A DNA stretch of 64,000 bases from Paenibacillus qinlingensis (GTDB lineage: Bacteria; Bacillota; Bacilli; Paenibacillales; NBRC-103111): the NCBI RefSeq assembly GCF_013204845.1, contig NZ_JABMKY010000032.1, positions 1 to 64,000 on the forward strand. The letters run 5' to 3'. The notes beneath the pieces were generated by a model that saw only the letters and a list, made by a program, of their open reading frames with translations, ran no database searches and had not been told where the DNA came from. Of the stretch, positions 26,397-35,039 are shown piece by piece (position 1 is the first letter of the stretch; the number at the start of each line of letters is the position of its first letter). Made by a program: the position numbers and the translations under genes.

Positions 26397-26855
26397 CTAT
26401 TTCATCGAACCGGCTTGCGGTGATGACTTCTTCACTTTAATTTTATCCCAAATCTCGAGCGTCATAGTCGCTCCTTGCAGAATAGCTTTCAACTTCCCAT
26501 TAAGCGGGGATGTTTTTGCAGATGTTTCTGTTGGCTTGACAGAAGCGATCAGACTTGAAGCTGATTGTTTAACGGAAGAAGATAGCTCATGAAGTACCTG
26601 ACCAACATCCTGCACGGTTCCAAATAGATGATTAAGCGTGGAAAGTTTCATTCGCATATCGATTGCAACCTCATTCGTATTAAGAATGACATCCTTCACA
26701 TCAGAACTGATCTCCGTCACTTCATTTTTCATCTGACCCATTGTTGAGGTTATCTCATCAAGGGAATGCTTCAAGGATTTTAAGGTTTGAATCAAATAAA
26801 AAACCAGAAACACAAACGCAATTGCTACCACACATACACTTATTTGAAGCAACAT
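26397..26855 (-). CDS. DUF948 membrane protein
   Basis: The 152-residue protein starts with one membrane span (ISVCVVAIAFVFLVFYLI). An extended amphipathic helix follows (LKHSLDEITSTMGQMKNEVTE onward, here abbreviated), typical of DUF948 (YtxG-like) general stress proteins. Its function is unknown. It is the first gene of the sigB operon and lies directly behind the sigma-B-type promoter, so it is probably a stress-induced envelope protein. Confidence 0.85.
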   Translation of the reverse strand: MLLQISVCVVAIAFVFLVFYLIQTLKSLKHSLDEITSTMGQMKNEVTEISSDVKDVILNTNEVAIDMRMKLSTLNHLFGTVQDVGQVLHELSSSVKQSASSLIASVKPTETSAKTSPLNGKLKAILQGATMTLEIWDKIKVKKSSPQAGSMK

Positions 26856-26890
26856 GGGAATCCCTCCTATTGTGCCTTGTTATTACGTAG

Positions 26891-26916
26891 TTACCCAAGA
26901 TAGAAAAAGTTGAAAC
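26891..26916 (-). promoter_or_regulatory. Sigma-B-type promoter of the sigB operon
   Basis: Minus strand: -35 GTTTCA (26916-26911), 14-bp spacer, -10 GGGTAA (26896-26891). It is placed 36 bp ahead of the DUF948 gene and suits sigma-B autoregulation. Confidence 0.83.
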
Positions 26917-26952
26917 ACACGAGACACAAAATATATTCATCGAAACTTAACT

Positions 26953-26978
26953 GTTTCACTTAGCTCTCATAAGGTTAC
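26953..26978 (+). promoter_or_regulatory. Sigma-B-type promoter of dps
   Basis: Plus strand: GTTTCA (26953-26958), 14-bp spacer, GGTTAC (26973-26978). The -35 and spacer are identical to the sigB promoter; the -10 is weaker. It faces away from the sigB promoter in the same 170-bp gap. Confidence 0.65.
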
Positions 26979-27024
26979 TTATATCTTGTAGACACAAATA
27001 AATTAATTAAGTGGAGGAATGATC

Positions 27025-27489
27025 ATGGTTAATACAACGATAACGAAGGCTAGCCCGCTAACAGACCTGCTTGATAAACAAGTCTCTAACTTCTCAGTAC
27101 TCTATATGAAGCTGCATAATTATCATTGGTATGTGAAAGGTGAAAATTTCTTCACCCTACATATTAAATTTGAAGAATTGTACACAGAAGCCACACTCCA
27201 TTTGGATACAATCGCAGAGAGAATGCTTTCCCTGCGTGCAGTTCCGACTGCCACTTTAAAAGAGCATTTGCAAATGGCTTCCATTAAAGAAGCTAAGAAG
27301 ACTGAAAATAATGCGGACCTCATGGTGAAACAGCTCGTTGATGATTTCACATTGTTATGCTCCGAGTTGACCGAAGGGATTGAGCTGGCTGAAGACCAAA
27401 AAGATCAGCCTACCGCGGATATGCTGATTACGATCCGTTCCTCCTTGGAGAAACACAGCTGGATGCTGGCCGCCTATCTCGGCAAATAG
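27025..27489 (+). CDS. dps: Dps-family ferritin-like DNA-protecting protein
   Basis: The start at 27025 (MVNTTITK) lies seven bases after GGAGG and is preferred to 27019, which touches it. The 154-residue protein has the inter-subunit ferroxidase ligands of Dps (LHNYHWYVKG, FFTLHIKFEELY, and D/E in HLDTIAERML). Dps dodecamers store iron and protect DNA from peroxide. A sigma-B-type promoter upstream and the divergent sigB operon indicate general stress control. Confidence 0.93.
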   Translation: MVNTTITKASPLTDLLDKQVSNFSVLYMKLHNYHWYVKGENFFTLHIKFEELYTEATLHLDTIAERMLSLRAVPTATLKEHLQMASIKEAKKTENNADLMVKQLVDDFTLLCSELTEGIELAEDQKDQPTADMLITIRSSLEKHSWMLAAYLGK

Positions 27490-27500
27490 AATAGGAAAGA

Positions 27501-27542
27501 AAAACCACGGTTTGGCGGTTATTCCGTCATTCCGTGGTTTTT
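27501..27542. terminator. Bidirectional terminator, overlaps rsbW2 end
   Basis: AAAACCACGG pairs with CCGTGGTTTT around a 21-nt loop, with As and Ts flanking. It serves dps on the plus strand. The last codons of the minus-strand rsbW-like gene lie inside it. Confidence 0.8.
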
Positions 27543-27962
27543 GCTGTGCACATATTTAACTAAAGTAACCTCAGTGCCACACGTCGTATCGACCAGAACT
27601 TCATCCATTAACGCTTCCATCAGATAAATGCCCAGACCACCGGTGGTAAGTTCACTCGGCATCGTCCCCGTGAAAGGACCCGTTTGCCGACTTTCGCTAG
27701 ACACCTCGTAGCCAGTACCGCTATCCTTCACTTTCACGCGGAGGGCATCATCACTAAGTTCATAGCTAATGTCGATGTGGCCGCTGCTATCTCCAGGCTC
27801 CGCATGCAAAATGGCATTATTACAAGCTTCAGATACAGCCACCTTCATATCTTCAATGTCCTCATACGAGAAGCCCAGTTTCGTTGCTACACCATATAAG
27901 CTAAGTCTCACAATCTCCAAATGCTCTGCTGCTGCCGGAATATGTAAGCGAATGACCTTCAT
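27519..27962 (-). CDS. Second RsbW-like anti-sigma/serine kinase
   Basis: The 147-residue GHKL protein resembles the RsbW upstream of sigB (SEACNNAILHA, GGLGIYLMEALMDEV). Its G1 box differs: VKDSGTGYE instead of DEGDSF. It overlaps the preceding STAS gene by 4 bp. It is thus part of a second partner-switching pair of unknown target, either sigma B again or another partner. No sigma gene accompanies it. Confidence 0.85.
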   Translation of the reverse strand: MKVIRLHIPAAAEHLEIVRLSLYGVATKLGFSYEDIEDMKVAVSEACNNAILHAEPGDSSGHIDISYELSDDALRVKVKDSGTGYEVSSESRQTGPFTGTMPSELTTGGLGIYLMEALMDEVLVDTTCGTEVTLVKYVHSKNHGMTE

Positions 27963-28291
27963 ACGCTGCGTTCGATCCCTTCATTCAGAAATCCTGTAAT
28001 CCCCGTCAAATCAAACAGTTTCCTTATTCCTGGCGGAATATCATGGACGGCGAACGGCGCTTTGATTTCATCGCGAATTTTCAAGGTAGATACCACGATG
28101 CCAATCCCCGTACTATCGATATAGTTTAAATGCTTCAAATTGAGAATTAATGCTTTATCTTCACGATGAACGACGGCCTCAAGTGCCTGGCGGAATGCTT
28201 GTGCTGCTGCCAAGTCAAGCTCCCCACGGATAATGAGCTGTATTGACTTCTCCGATTCTTCAAGATCAATTTGAAATCTTTCTGAGGACAT
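27959..28291 (-). CDS. Second RsbV-like STAS protein
   Basis: The start at 28291 (MSSERFQ) lies eight bases after GGGAG. The 110-residue STAS protein has the phosphoserine site YIDSTGIGIVVST. It is coupled to the second RsbW-like gene by a 4-bp overlap and lies 79 bp after the phosphatase gene. It is therefore a natural substrate candidate for that phosphatase. Which sigma factor it finally affects is not shown by the sequence. Confidence 0.87.
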   Translation of the reverse strand: MSSERFQIDLEESEKSIQLIIRGELDLAAAQAFRQALEAVVHREDKALILNLKHLNYIDSTGIGIVVSTLKIRDEIKAPFAVHDIPPGIRKLFDLTGITGFLNEGIERSV

Positions 28292-28369
28292 AAGCCACAC
28301 TCCCTAGTCATTATTGTCTAATCGTACCAAGACCACTACTCGTATTCAAGTTTCATTGCATTGTGCAAG

Positions 28370-29506
28370 CTAGGAGGCAGAGATCATGACCAAACACATA
28401 TCATCCTGCGAAGGGCTGTTCTTCGTTGTCGTAGAAAGCCTTTCGACTAATCCTTCCGGGTCATGCCCATTCAAAACTTTGAGATTGCCCTTGATTTGAG
28501 CCATACCATCCTGCTCATCATCTGCAATCCATTCCGTCAATCCATCGGTATATAAAACAATCTGGGCTTGTTTCTCGTAGCTCGCGTATCCTTTGGTAAT
28601 CTCAATTCCTTCAAAAAAGCCAATTGCACAGCACCCTTCCGAGAGCAGTTGCACATCGCCATCAAGCACTGCAACGCCAGCTGGATGGCCTGCATTTACA
28701 TACTCAATGGTACGCTGCTCGGTATCAAGAACCAGATAGATCGCAGTAAAGTAATAATTAATAAGACTATCCGTGACATGGAGCTGATTCATTCGCCGAT
28801 TAAGTTCCTGCATCACCAACTCTGGATCGCCTATCGCCGTGATGGTATCCTTCAAAGCCGAGTAGATGTACATACACACTAAGGATGAAGAAATACCATG
28901 CCCCATCATATCGAGCAAAATAATGCCATACCGATGCGGCCCGATCGGATACCACGCATACAAATCACCCGCCAGTTCTGACGAAGGCCGATACACCGCT
29001 GAAATCTCGATGTTCTCATTCTTCAGTGGATGGCTAAGCACACTAAGCTGGACCTGTTTTGCCAAATCAAGCTCATACTTAATCCGCTTATCGCGCTCTT
29101 TATGCCAATCTTTTTCATATTTCAAACGAAGTGTTGAACGAATCCGCGCCAGAAGCTCCACCTTGTTAATCGGTTTCATCACATAATCCAGCGCTCCTGC
29201 ATCCAATGCCTCCGCCAACTTATTGGAATCCCCCATCGCCGTTACGAAAATGATAGGAATATCCCTTAACCGCTCATCAGCTTGTACCGTACGACATGCT
29301 TCTACCCCATCGATTTCCGGCATCATCATATCCATAAGAATGAGATCGACCGTTATTTCCACTTGATCCGGCGTGTCCATACCAAGCAAATGATACAGCT
29401 CTCTTGCCGAAGTTAGCGCAATTAGATCCGTATAACCCGCTTTTTCTAGAATTTTTTCAATAATTAATAAATTCGTCTTATTATCATCCACAATAACAAT
29501 ACTCAT
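28370..29506 (-). CDS. rsbY: REC-PP2C phosphatase, RsbY-like
   Basis: The ATG at 29506 (MSIVIVDDN) follows AAAGGGG by eight bases. The 378-residue protein has a receiver domain (VDDNKTN, phospho-Asp in LILMDMMMPEIDG, K in VMKPINK). A short linker helix and a C-terminal PP2C/SpoIIE phosphatase domain follow (SSELAGDLYAWYPIG, LLDMMGHGISSSL, VLYTDGLTEW). In the Bacillus cereus group RsbY of this layout takes phosphate from RsbK, dephosphorylates RsbV and so activates sigma B. The matching hybrid kinase is encoded 4 kb away. Confidence 0.88.
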   Translation of the reverse strand: MSIVIVDDNKTNLLIIEKILEKAGYTDLIALTSARELYHLLGMDTPDQVEITVDLILMDMMMPEIDGVEACRTVQADERLRDIPIIFVTAMGDSNKLAEALDAGALDYVMKPINKVELLARIRSTLRLKYEKDWHKERDKRIKYELDLAKQVQLSVLSHPLKNENIEISAVYRPSSELAGDLYAWYPIGPHRYGIILLDMMGHGISSSLVCMYIYSALKDTITAIGDPELVMQELNRRMNQLHVTDSLINYYFTAIYLVLDTEQRTIEYVNAGHPAGVAVLDGDVQLLSEGCCAIGFFEGIEITKGYASYEKQAQIVLYTDGLTEWIADDEQDGMAQIKGNLKVLNGHDPEGLVERLSTTTKNSPSQDDMCLVMISAS

Positions 29507-29687
29507 CGCACTAACCCCTTTCGGGTAAATAGGAACAGAGTCCCATATGTATAATCTATCATATATCCTATAACCGTATCGTGAACATTTCAATCAACTT
29601 AATGAAGAAACTTCGTGAAATTAGCTAAATATCCCTATTATGCAAGGCATTCAGATGGGCTAAAGGTTAATATTTGTACCTTCCCCT

Positions 29688-29713
29688 GTTTCAAAATATC
29701 GCTAAGCGGGTAC
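29688..29713 (+). promoter_or_regulatory. Sigma-B-type promoter of ytxH operon
   Basis: Plus strand: GTTTCA (29688-29693), 14-bp spacer, GGGTAC (29708-29713), 53 bp ahead of ytxH. This is the fourth copy of the same arrangement in the stress region. Confidence 0.8.
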
Positions 29714-29766
29714 ATCCAAGTATGGACATGTAACAACTATACCCCAAACTGAAGGAGAGATGACGT

Positions 29767-30090
29767 ATGAGTGAAGTAGTCGAGACGAACAAAGGCGGAT
29801 TATGGTTAGGTCTAATGATTGGTGGTGCTGTCGGCGCGATTACCTCATTGTTAATTGCCCCTAAAGCGGGTTCGAAGCTGCGCGAAGACCTCATGAGTAC
29901 CTATCGGACTTGGCAGGATAAAACGAAAGAGATCGCCACCTCCGTAAGCGAGAGCTCCAAAGCCCTTGCGGAAAGCGTTAGCCAAAAAACAGAGGATCTT
30001 GTAGATACAGCCAAAGAAACAGCCAAAGAAAGTCAGCATCGTGTCACAGACTCGATCCAGGCAGCCAAAACAACCTTTCAAAATAATTAA
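29767..30090 (+). CDS. ytxH: YtxH-like general stress protein
   Basis: The 107-residue protein has the YtxH signature: a short glycine-rich membrane helix (GLMIGGAVGAITSLLIAPKAG), followed by an amphipathic LEA-like helix rich in Lys, Glu, Ser and Thr. GGAGAG precedes the ATG. Such proteins are sigma-B-controlled in Bacillus, and a matching promoter lies upstream. The exact role is unknown. It is followed by an unknown gene 45 bp on. Confidence 0.88.
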   Translation: MSEVVETNKGGLWLGLMIGGAVGAITSLLIAPKAGSKLREDLMSTYRTWQDKTKEIATSVSESSKALAESVSQKTEDLVDTAKETAKESQHRVTDSIQAAKTTFQNN

Positions 30091-30135
30091 TACCAGCTGT
30101 ACACGGGGGCATCCCCACCAAAGGAGTGCTTTACG

Positions 30136-30549
30136 ATGGACAAACATGCCTTACATCAACAATTAACTGAACTCGGACTTGAACGTATGGAATACGTCGA
30201 AAAGTCCGTGTACCGCATCGATATTTACAACGATGCCACTTCAGCGGCTTATCCGTTGACGTTAACCACCATAACTTCTGAACTTGGAAACACTACCGTG
30301 CATTTCCATGAAGCCGATTTTAATGACAACCAATTCGTTCCTCTTCAAGTTCGCCGGGCTGCGCTTGATAAATTAATCGAGCTTGAGCAGATCTGTAACG
30401 GATCGTCCGGTAAATCCCTTGAAGAGGCCAACAATGGCTCGATGGCTCAGGATATGGATGAAATGAAGAAGCTCGGGAATGAAATGAAACATATGAAAAC
30501 CAATAGCGAGCTCATAGAGAACGATATGGTTCCTGATCCGATGCCGTAG
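30136..30549 (+). CDS. Hypothetical protein, stress operon
   Basis: The 137-residue protein has a strong ribosome site (AAAGGAG). It has a small alpha/beta N-terminal half (YRIDIYNDATSAAYPLTLTT) and a Met/Asn/Lys-rich, probably disordered C-terminal third (DEMKKLGNEMKHMK). There is no signal or membrane span. I do not recognise it. Co-transcription with ytxH from the sigma-B-type promoter is likely. Confidence 0.75.
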   Translation: MDKHALHQQLTELGLERMEYVEKSVYRIDIYNDATSAAYPLTLTTITSELGNTTVHFHEADFNDNQFVPLQVRRAALDKLIELEQICNGSSGKSLEEANNGSMAQDMDEMKKLGNEMKHMKTNSELIENDMVPDPMP

Positions 30550-30634
30550 TGGATTGGAGAGGTGGAGAGAACCACAATCGGAAGATAGCGAATTGGAGAG
30601 GTTCATTGGATAATAAGAGTGTACCTCATTCAAG

Positions 30635-30682
30635 AAGAAGAGGGTATCCCGCCACAAACATGGCTGCGGGATACCCTCTTCT
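30635..30682. terminator. Bidirectional terminator
   Basis: AGAGGGTATCCCGC pairs with GCGGGATACCCTCT in a stem of more than 14 bp, with flanking A/T-rich ends. It separates the plus-strand stress operon from minus-strand fumC. Confidence 0.85.
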
Positions 30683-30694
30683 CTATGTGCTGGC

Positions 30695-32083
30695 CTATGC
30701 CTTCGGATGTACCATATCCTCTGGCTTCACGTAGCTGTCGAATTGTTCAGCGGTTAAGTAGCCGCTGCGCACCGCAGACTCCTTCAGTGTCAACCCTTCC
30801 TTATGCGCTTGCTTGGCAATGCTGGCCGCCTTCTCATACCCGATATACGGGTTGAGTGCCGTGACCAGCATAAGCGATTGCTCCAGATTGCGCTGAATCA
30901 CCGCGCGATTCGGTTCCATGCCTGCGAGGCAATGGTCATTGAACGAGCGCATGCTGTCCGCCAGCAGTCGTACAGACTGCAGGAAGCAGTGGATGATGAC
31001 GGGCTTGAACACGTTCAGCTCGAAATTGCCCTGACTAGCGGCGAAGCCGATGGCCGCATCGTTGCCCATCACCTGGCACACGACCATCGTCATTGCTTCG
31101 CTTTGCGTGGGGTTGACCTTGCCCGGCATAATCGAGCTGCCGGGCTCGTTCTCTGGAATCGTGATTTCTCCGATTCCGCAGCGTGGGCCGCTAGATAGCC
31201 ATCGAACATCGTTGGCTATCTTCATTAAATTCGCCGCCAGCGCCTTCAGCGCGCCGTGGGCGTAAACGATCTGATCATGGCTGGTCAGCGCATGATACTT
31301 GTTCACGGCCGAGACGAAGCGCGTGCCCGTCTCGCTAGTTAGGGCTTCGGCGACGCGGGCGCCGAATTCAGGATGCGCGTTCAGCCCCGTGCCGACGGCG
31401 GTGCCGCCGATCGCGAGCTCGCGCATCGTATCCACGGCGCTGCGCACCATGCGCGCCGTCATGTCCAGCATCGCCCACCACCCGCTGATCTCCTGACCCA
31501 GCGTCAGCGGGGTCGCGTCCTGCAGGTGGGTGCGGCCGATCTTGACGATGTCGGCGAAGGCCGACATCTTGGTGTGCAGCGTCGCCTGCAGCCCCTCTAG
31601 TGCGGGCAGCAGCTCTTGCTCTACCGCGATGACACCGGCAACGTGCATCGCGGTGGGGAACGTATCGTTCGAGCTCTGCGAACGATTCACATCATCATTG
31701 GGATGAATGCGCGAAGCGCCATCCCCGAGCAGCTCGCTGCCGCGGTGAGCGATCACCTCGTTGACGTTCATGTTCGACTGCGTCCCGCTGCCAGTCTGCC
31801 AGACAACAAGCGGGAACTCATCGTCCCAGCGGCCTTGTACGATTTCATCCGCCGCTTGCGAGATTGCCTCTGCTTTATCGGCGGGTAATCCGCCAAGATC
31901 GCGGTTGACGTGGGCAGCTGCTTTTTTCAACAGCGCAAAAGCACTAATCAACCTCACCGGCATTCGCTCTGTGCCAATTTTGAAATTTTCGAAGCTGCGC
32001 TGGGTCTGCGCCCCCCACAACTTATCCACAGGTACTCTGATTTCGCCCATGGTATCACGTTCTGTGCGATATTCTTGCGTCAT
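30695..32083 (-). CDS. fumC: Class II fumarate hydratase
   Basis: ATG 32083 (MTQEYRTERD) lies directly after AAGGAGGGAACAT. The 462-residue enzyme interconverts fumarate and malate in the TCA cycle. Signatures are the fumarase/aspartase loop GSSIMPGKVNP with catalytic Ser, the substrate segment TGSGTQSNMN, HPNDDVNRSQSSND, and GRTHLQDATP. Length is normal. The coding DNA is visibly more GC-rich than its neighbours. The gene stands alone; the upstream gap to the next gene holds quartet element F. Confidence 0.96.
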   Translation of the reverse strand: MTQEYRTERDTMGEIRVPVDKLWGAQTQRSFENFKIGTERMPVRLISAFALLKKAAAHVNRDLGGLPADKAEAISQAADEIVQGRWDDEFPLVVWQTGSGTQSNMNVNEVIAHRGSELLGDGASRIHPNDDVNRSQSSNDTFPTAMHVAGVIAVEQELLPALEGLQATLHTKMSAFADIVKIGRTHLQDATPLTLGQEISGWWAMLDMTARMVRSAVDTMRELAIGGTAVGTGLNAHPEFGARVAEALTSETGTRFVSAVNKYHALTSHDQIVYAHGALKALAANLMKIANDVRWLSSGPRCGIGEITIPENEPGSSIMPGKVNPTQSEAMTMVVCQVMGNDAAIGFAASQGNFELNVFKPVIIHCFLQSVRLLADSMRSFNDHCLAGMEPNRAVIQRNLEQSLMLVTALNPYIGYEKAASIAKQAHKEGLTLKESAVRSGYLTAEQFDSYVKPEDMVHPKA

Positions 32084-32301
32084 ATGTTCCCTCCTTGGTC
32101 TTGCCAATCTACTTCTACTTTACTTAGTACCGTACCCACTACTACCCACACTTGGGTACACATAAACACGCATCGCATAGTTTCCCCAAATGTTGGAACC
32201 TTATGAGTCGTTGCTGGTTATCCCGCTAGAAGAAAAGCTATAATAGGTATTAATGTTAGTGGGAAGAGATATTTCTATTATCCTTCTCACTGTCAAATGC
32301 A

Positions 32302-32486
32302 AAGTTGTATCAAGTGCAACATTACGCCTCATATTGCGCACCATTCTTTCTAATGTTGTAGTTTATACAACATTTGAGGCTGAAATCGTTCTATTTCAAG
32401 AAAAACGCTTAAACATGTTGCATAAAGTACATCATTTTTCCATTTTTCATCGATTGTCTACGATAATGTTGTATGGAATGCAACAT
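32302..32486. repeat. Quartet element F (ATGTTGTA type)
   Basis: Four 21-bp palindromic boxes start at 32302, 32353, 32415 and 32466 (spacing 51, 62, 51). Each is ATGTTGTA-N5-TACAACAT with a few changes. The half-site is unrelated to TARMTGKA, but box size and spacing are the same. The element lies in the 520-bp divergent gap between fumC and the thioesterase gene. Nothing else is supported there apart from a small hairpin near 32504-32524 (GATGTATCC/GGATACATC). Confidence 0.9.
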
Positions 32487-32605
32487 ACGAGGAAGTAAAA
32501 TGATGTATCCGGGGGATACATCATACGGGCTTCGTTACTCGTCCCACGGTTTACGAAGTGCCTGCCCCTTTTAGACTACACATTCAAACAAAGGAGATTA
32601 CACAT

Positions 32606-32998
32606 ATGGAAACAAAGTTAGCGATCATCGTCCGCTCCACGGAAATTGATGTGAATGGGCATGTGAATAATGCCAAATATTTAGAGTACCTCGAATGGGG
32701 ACGTGAAGAATGGTATGAGGCTTGTGAGCTATCTTACGAGACTTTCAGTGATCTGGGTATTCAAACTGTGACAGTGAATATCAACATTAATTACCGCAAA
32801 GAGTGCAAACAAGGGGAGCACCTGACAGTAAGCTGTCGCCCCGAGAAGATCGGCAACACCAGTTATGTGCTGCACCAGGAGATTCGCAATGGGCAAGGTG
32901 AACTGTGCGCAGATGCGCTCGTTACGAGCGTGACGATGGACAGCCTAACGCGTAAAAGCCGGGAGGCCCCGGCAGCATTAAGAAAGTATTTCGTTTAG
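32606..32998 (+). CDS. Acyl-CoA thioesterase (hotdog fold)
   Basis: The start at 32606 (METKLAIIV) follows AAAGGAG. The 130-residue single hotdog-fold protein has the 4HBT/FatB-like signature DVNGHVNNAKYLEYLEWGR, with the Asp of this motif acting as catalytic residue in the family. Members hydrolyse acyl-CoA or acyl-carrier thioesters in the cytosol. The substrate is unknown. It converges with the DUF2935 gene, overlapping 4 bp at the 3' ends. Confidence 0.85.
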   Translation: METKLAIIVRSTEIDVNGHVNNAKYLEYLEWGREEWYEACELSYETFSDLGIQTVTVNININYRKECKQGEHLTVSCRPEKIGNTSYVLHQEIRNGQGELCADALVTSVTMDSLTRKSREAPAALRKYFV

Positions 32999-33831
32999 TC
33001 ATCCAGCATCAATGAAGGCTTTGTTAACGGGCAGTGACCGAGTGATGGCGCGTCAGGTATAAATTCAGTCAGCTTCCGCATGAAATAGCAGGACTCTGGA
33101 AAATGATGTTCCAAAAATCGAAGTGTTGCTTTCGATAACAATTCGTCGTTACGGTACTGAACAACGATTCGCTGTACGAAATCATAGAAGGCTTTCACCG
33201 TTCCAAGTACTTCTTTAGCGAATTGAATCTCTGCTGGAAAGCCTGGCGGTGTGAAACGTAAATAACCTTGCATCGCACGATTTTTCGTCATATAGGCAGA
33301 GAAAAGCGAAGCAAACTTATCTGTCTCTAGCCCAAGTATGCGCTCGACAGGGTCAAGCAGACCACTGAGCAGCACAGCATGCCCTAGTTGATCCTCCAGC
33401 CAAAGATCCAACAACTGAGTCAGTGTTAGCGGTGCAGCAGGAACCCCTTGCATCCAGTAGGAGAGTTGTCGCAAATACTCTCTATTTTCATTAATGGTCC
33501 CGTTAAAATAAGATGGGGTCAGACTCAGATTAACCCGATTCCACAGCCGCAAATGCTGCATATGCCCTTCCAGCCTGCAATAGGCGTCGGCAAGGGGATA
33601 CACGCTTCTCGCGAAGGCTTGCATGTTCGGGGATTCTGCTCCCTCTAACGGCGCCAACCCCTTCGCTTGTTGCAAAGCATGTTGAAATAGCGGGATGAAC
33701 CTCTCGGCTTCTTTCCACCACTTGGTTTCCACTGGAGATAAATAATCCCTCAGAAAATGCGCATGATCTTCTAGTATTTCAAGCCAGAATAAATGCTCTT
33801 CTTGCAATGGTATTCGCGTTTCTAGTGTCAT
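32995..33831 (-). CDS. DUF2935 protein
   Basis: The start at 33831 (MTLETRIPLQEEHLFW) fits the family and is preceded by GGAGG. The 278-residue all-helical protein has two similar halves, each with an EHxxFW/HAVLLS-type helix (EEHLFWLEILEDHAHFLRD; DQLGHAVLLSGLLDP). This is the DUF2935 four-helix pattern, with His/Glu residues suited to metal binding. Function is unknown. It precedes a germination operon but is not clearly part of it. Confidence 0.83.
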   Translation of the reverse strand: MTLETRIPLQEEHLFWLEILEDHAHFLRDYLSPVETKWWKEAERFIPLFQHALQQAKGLAPLEGAESPNMQAFARSVYPLADAYCRLEGHMQHLRLWNRVNLSLTPSYFNGTINENREYLRQLSYWMQGVPAAPLTLTQLLDLWLEDQLGHAVLLSGLLDPVERILGLETDKFASLFSAYMTKNRAMQGYLRFTPPGFPAEIQFAKEVLGTVKAFYDFVQRIVVQYRNDELLSKATLRFLEHHFPESCYFMRKLTEFIPDAPSLGHCPLTKPSLMLDD

Positions 33832-33903
33832 GCAGGTCAGCCCTCCTCCGCACGCCTTTCTTTCATTCAAAATGTATGAAAGAAATCGGAGTCATAGACC
33901 GCT

Positions 33904-35019
33904 TCACGGTTTGGGAGCCGGTTCATGACTAACGGATTTCCTGCTTTTTATCCAGAACACAAGGGGATAGACGAAGAACAAACCCTCGATGAAGAGGGCA
34001 AAGGTTGCCCAACTGCTATCAAAATATTTTGCCAGTTCTACGGGATTCTTAGCTAAAATAAGTGACATCAAGACAACAATAGCCGCCAGTGAGAATGTAA
34101 TCGGTTTATAATTACGAAGTGACAGTGCTTGCGAGCACAGCAGCGTCCCTATCGTAAAAATAATGCTTAGCTTAATGAAATAGCCTGTGAACCAGATCGA
34201 AACAATAAGCGCATCTGTGTTGCGAAGAAAGTCGCCTAAGTGTAGGAATCCTGTGAGCTCAAGCGCAGGATATACTAACGTAGCTGCAAGCTTAGGACCG
34301 AAGAAAAACATCATCAACAGAAATTCTACAAGGAGTATGTAGGTGCCTACCAAGGATCCTATCCAAACGATTCTGCGAGTTTTTTGCTTGGTATTTAGCT
34401 CAGGAACAAGATAAGAAAACATAATTAATTCACCATACCACGGAATAATGGCATACGTTTGAGCCCACAGCGCCTTCCAATCATGAATACGAGTAAACTC
34501 GTACCACATAGGTGTATCCATAGCTGTAAGAAAAAATAATGGTTTAAACGCGAACAGTACACCTATAAATAAAAAGCACCCCTGTGTAAATCTGAACACA
34601 GTTGAAACACCGGATTGGGTCAAAGACGCAACTGCCCCCATTACCAGAACAGCAACGGCGGCCGGCGGTGTTTCCCGCAGATATGTCGGTATAAAGAAGT
34701 CGGTAAACTCACGCAGAATATATGCGGCTAAATGCAGATAAAAGAAAGAAAACAGAAATAAAATACCCTTATGAAGATATTTATTGATGATCGTGCTGCC
34801 GTATTCACCGAGATAGTTCGAAGGTTGGCGCAGAGCAAATCGAAGACTTAGGGTTGCAAGCGCCGTGCCAACGACCGAGGCAAGTATGATGCACAATCCA
34901 CCATCAAAGGAGACCGCCCCTGCAAGAGGACTGATGAGAAAGGCAATCGTGGTAGAAAATACGAACACAAAGGTCATAGCCCCCAACTGCAGTCCTGTCA
35001 CTGTTCCTTGTTGCTTCAC
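33904..35019 (-). CDS. GerAB-type germination permease
   Basis: GTG 35019 (VKQQGTVTG) follows GGAGG by seven bases. The 371-residue protein has about ten membrane spans and belongs to the spore-germination APC permease family. These form the B subunit of GerA-type nutrient receptors in the spore inner membrane and bind the germinant. It is the last gene of the operon A - C - small ORF - B. This order differs from the usual A - B - C. Confidence 0.9.
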   Translation of the reverse strand: MKQQGTVTGLQLGAMTFVFVFSTTIAFLISPLAGAVSFDGGLCIILASVVGTALATLSLRFALRQPSNYLGEYGSTIINKYLHKGILFLFSFFYLHLAAYILREFTDFFIPTYLRETPPAAVAVLVMGAVASLTQSGVSTVFRFTQGCFLFIGVLFAFKPLFFLTAMDTPMWYEFTRIHDWKALWAQTYAIIPWYGELIMFSYLVPELNTKQKTRRIVWIGSLVGTYILLVEFLLMMFFFGPKLAATLVYPALELTGFLHLGDFLRNTDALIVSIWFTGYFIKLSIIFTIGTLLCSQALSLRNYKPITFSLAAIVVLMSLILAKNPVELAKYFDSSWATFALFIEGLFFVYPLVFWIKSRKSVSHEPAPKP

Positions 35020-35039
35020 CTTGCCGCCTCCCTGCATGC

